Positions 5,501 to 7,349 of a DNA stretch of 7,349 nt are shown in pieces; position 1 is the first letter of the stretch; every line of letters begins with the position of its first letter. Position numbers and translations under genes: made by a program. The notes under the pieces are model-generated. The model was not told the DNA's origin. It searched no databases and worked only from the letters and a program-made list of their open reading frames with translations. Origin of the DNA: Xanthobacteraceae bacterium. GTDB lineage: Bacteria > Pseudomonadota > Alphaproteobacteria > Rhizobiales > Xanthobacteraceae. The stretch spans positions 1-7,349 of the forward strand of contig JASHYD010000539.1 in NCBI GenBank assembly GCA_030043175.1. The letters run 5' to 3'.

Positions 5501-6644
5501 CGAAGCAGTACTGATTGCTGCGATTTCCGGACGCGCGCTCGCCTGCTCGGCGCGCCGCGGCGGATATTTGCCGCTGGTTGCAGATTTTTTCGGCGACCAG
5601 GACACCGTCGAGGTGGCGCAGGCCCACGTGTCGCTTGGATCGGGGTTCGCCCAAGGTTTCTGCGAGCACGACCTGGCGATCGCATTGGAGCGGCTCGCCG
5701 GGCAACATGTTCCCGTCGGAATTGTCTGCGGTACCGGGTTTGAGGACCGGCCGCACGTGCTGGCGCAGTTGGAGCGACGCTGGCGCCTGTTCGGCAACAG
5801 CGCCGATACCGTTGCGCGGGTCAAAGATCCGCAGATGTTTGCCGCGCTGTGCCGCGACTGCGATATCGCCCATCCGCGAATCTCGCTGTCGGTGCCGGCG
5901 GCGTGCGATGGCTGGGTGGCCAAACGGCGCGGCGGCGCCGGAGGAGCTCATGTCACAGCCGCATGGACGAAAGAGGTCGGTGACGACGTTTATTATCAGT
6001 CCGTCGTGCCGGGTATGCCGGTTTCGGCCCTGCTATTGGCGAACGGCGGCTCGGCGATCGTGCTCGGCTTGAGCGAGCAATGGGCATGCCCGACGGCCCG
6101 CCAACCGTTTCGCTACGGCGGCGCGCTGCGGCCCGCAAACATTGCGCCGGGTGTGGTTGCACGCCTCGCGGAATCGGCGTGTTGCCTTGCAACGGCGCTA
6201 TCGCTCAAGGGGCTGAACAGCGTGGACTTCATGGTGGACGGCGATAATTTCTCGCTCTTGGAGGTCAATCCGCGGCCGGGGGCGACGCTCGACATTTTTG
6301 AGATCGATGGCGGCGCTCTGTTCGCCCTTCATGTCGCGGCATGCCAGGGCGACCTCATCGGCGAAGCGCCGCGATTCGATGGGGCAAAGGCCTGCGCCGT
6401 CGTTTATGCCGAACGTGATGTCGTTGCGCCAGCGCAGTTCGAATGGCCGAATTGGTGCGCGGACCGTCCGAGCGCCGGCACTGCCATCAAGGCAGGCGAG
6501 CCTCTGTGCACAGTTCACGCCGACGCCGCGACCGCAGCCGGGGCTCGAACGCTCGTCAATCGCCGGTTGGTGCAGGTTCATCAGGTGGAGCACGATTGGA
6601 CACGCACTCGGTTCGCGCGAGCAGGCCATGAGCATTGCGCTTAG
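5493..6644 (+). CDS. ATP-grasp family ligase, probably for C1-cofactor synthesis
   Basis: This 383-residue protein has an ATP-grasp fold and probably forms an amide or peptide bond through an acyl-phosphate. Visible parts: an N-terminal Rossmann-like region (about 1-110, VLIAAISGRALACSARRGG); a nucleotide-binding lysine and glycine loop WVAKRRGGAGGAHV (141-154); GLNSVDFMVDGD (240-251); and the metal-binding strand LLEVNPRPGATLDIFE (255-270) with Glu257 and Asn259. Residues about 300-362 form a further C-terminal domain (CAVVYAERD, EWPNWCADRPSAGT). It overlaps mtdB by 8 bp and mch by 17 bp, so it is firmly part of the H4MPT pathway unit. Archaeal ATP-grasp enzymes add glutamate to tyramine in methanofuran synthesis and to the H4MPT side chain, so a similar role is a reasonable inference. 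The substrate is not shown by the sequence, so I give no symbol. Confidence 0.85.
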   Translation: MANEAVLIAAISGRALACSARRGGYLPLVADFFGDQDTVEVAQAHVSLGSGFAQGFCEHDLAIALERLAGQHVPVGIVCGTGFEDRPHVLAQLERRWRLFGNSADTVARVKDPQMFAALCRDCDIAHPRISLSVPAACDGWVAKRRGGAGGAHVTAAWTKEVGDDVYYQSVVPGMPVSALLLANGGSAIVLGLSEQWACPTARQPFRYGGALRPANIAPGVVARLAESACCLATALSLKGLNSVDFMVDGDNFSLLEVNPRPGATLDIFEIDGGALFALHVAACQGDLIGEAPRFDGAKACAVVYAERDVVAPAQFEWPNWCADRPSAGTAIKAGEPLCTVHADAATAAGARTLVNRRLVQVHQVEHDWTRTRFARAGHEHCA

Positions 6645-7349
6645 CGTTAACAGGCGTGCAGCGGACCTCGTCGGCGCCCTCGTGGCCGACGCAGCCTCGC
6701 TCAAGCTCGGCGTCGCGCGGGGCCCGCTGGGCGAACAGTTAATCGACGCCGGCAGCCACTTTGCCGGCAGCATCGCGGCGGGACTGCGCATCGCCGAAAT
6801 CTGCATGGGTGGACTGGGCCAAGTTGCCCTCACGCCGGCGGCAGCGATACCGAATTGGCCGTGGGCGGTTGCGACGCGCTCGTCCCATCCCGTGATTGCC
6901 TGCCTCGCGAGCCAATACGCCGGCTGGAACCTTTCGCACAAAGCAGACGGCGGTTCATTTTTCGCGCTGGGCTCCGGGCCGGCGCGCGCCCTTGCCCGGC
7001 GCGAGCCGCTGTTTGAGAAGCTGGGTTATTGCGATCATGCCGAAAGCGGCACGCTGGTGCTGGAGTCTGCCCGAGCACCGCCGCCTCCGGTGGTCGAGAA
7101 GATTGCCCGGGACTGCGCGATTTCCCCGCAGCAACTGACGATCATCTTTGCGCCGACTCAAAGCATTGCCGGTTGTACGCAAATTGTGGCGCGGGCGCTG
7201 GAAGTGGCGCTCCACAAGGCGCTTGAACTCGGCTTCCCGCTCGATCGCATTGTCGACGGCATGGCGGCCGCTCCGCTGTGTCCCCCGCACCCCGATTTGG
7301 TGACGGCGATGGGGCGTACCAATGACGCCATCATCTATGGCGGGCAGGT
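6628..7349 (+). CDS. mch: Mch, methenyl-H4MPT cyclohydrolase (5' part, cut by window edge)
   Basis: Mch hydrolyses methenyl-H4MPT to formyl-H4MPT, between MtdB and the Fhc complex. The window holds 240 complete codons of a protein usually about 320 long; the reading frame stays open to the right edge. The translation starts MSIALSVNRRAADLVGALVA and shows the family blocks SSHPVIACLASQYAGWNLSH (85-104), FFALGSGPARALARREPLFE (111-130), FAPTQSIAGCTQIVARALEV (174-193), ALHKALELGFPLDRIVDG (194-211) and DLVTAMGRTNDAIIYGG (223-239). The ATG at 6628 lies within the end of the ATP-grasp gene (17-bp overlap) and has only a weak AGCAGG before it, which suggests translational coupling. The start matches the usual N-terminus. 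Identity is very secure. Confidence 0.95.
   Translation, partial: MSIALSVNRRAADLVGALVADAASLKLGVARGPLGEQLIDAGSHFAGSIAAGLRIAEICMGGLGQVALTPAAAIPNWPWAVATRSSHPVIACLASQYAGWNLSHKADGGSFFALGSGPARALARREPLFEKLGYCDHAESGTLVLESARAPPPPVVEKIARDCAISPQQLTIIFAPTQSIAGCTQIVARALEVALHKALELGFPLDRIVDGMAAAPLCPPHPDLVTAMGRTNDAIIYGGQ

Noticed and set aside
5264..5923. 219-codon minus-strand open frame opposite mtdB and the ATP-grasp gene
   Set aside because: Low-complexity Ser/Arg/Ala-rich translation opposite two conserved genes; a shadow frame.
6198..6941. 247-codon minus-strand open frame across the ATP-grasp/mch junction
   Set aside because: It is antisense to two well-supported genes, has no domain features or ribosome-binding site, and is explained by GC codon bias.

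Overview
The window is a compact, GC-rich (roughly 64% by eye) segment of a bacterial tetrahydromethanopterin (H4MPT)-dependent C1 gene cluster, the pathway methylotrophic proteobacteria use to oxidise formaldehyde to formate. Codon usage, GC content and the close match of MtdB, Mch and the Fhc subunits to proteins known from methylotrophs suggest an alphaproteobacterium, probably Rhizobiales (Hyphomicrobiales). Genus cannot be told from the sequence alone. No mobile element, tRNA, rRNA or CRISPR array is visible.

The genes form two divergent, tightly packed transcription units that leave from an intergenic region at about 3463-3581. Leftward (minus strand): a pterin-4a-carbinolamine-dehydratase-like gene (3079-3462), then fhcB (1935-3032), fhcA (304-1938) and the 5' part of fhcD (1-316, cut by the window edge). 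fhcB/fhcA overlap by 4 bp (ATGA) and fhcA/fhcD by 13 bp. Rightward (plus strand): beta-RFAP synthase (about 3582-4586), mtdB (4604-5500), an ATP-grasp ligase (5493-6644) and the 5' three quarters of mch (6628-7349, cut by the window edge). mtdB/ATP-grasp overlap by 8 bp and ATP-grasp/mch by 17 bp.

Together, MtdB oxidises methylene-H4MPT to methenyl-H4MPT and Mch hydrates it to formyl-H4MPT. The Fhc complex (FhcA, B and D here, FhcC presumably just left of the window) moves the formyl group to its furan cofactor and hydrolyses it to formate. Beta-RFAP synthase makes the first committed intermediate of the H4MPT arylamine side. The ATP-grasp ligase and the PCD-like protein are the less understood members, probably acting in cofactor synthesis or maintenance. 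fae and fhcC are not in the window.

The pathway is known; I see no wholly new system. The points most worth a second look are a 24-bp near-perfect palindrome with overlapping promoter-like elements in the divergent intergenic region, the ATP-grasp ligase of unassigned substrate coupled to mtdB and mch, and the PCD-like protein with a C-terminal extension heading the fhc unit.
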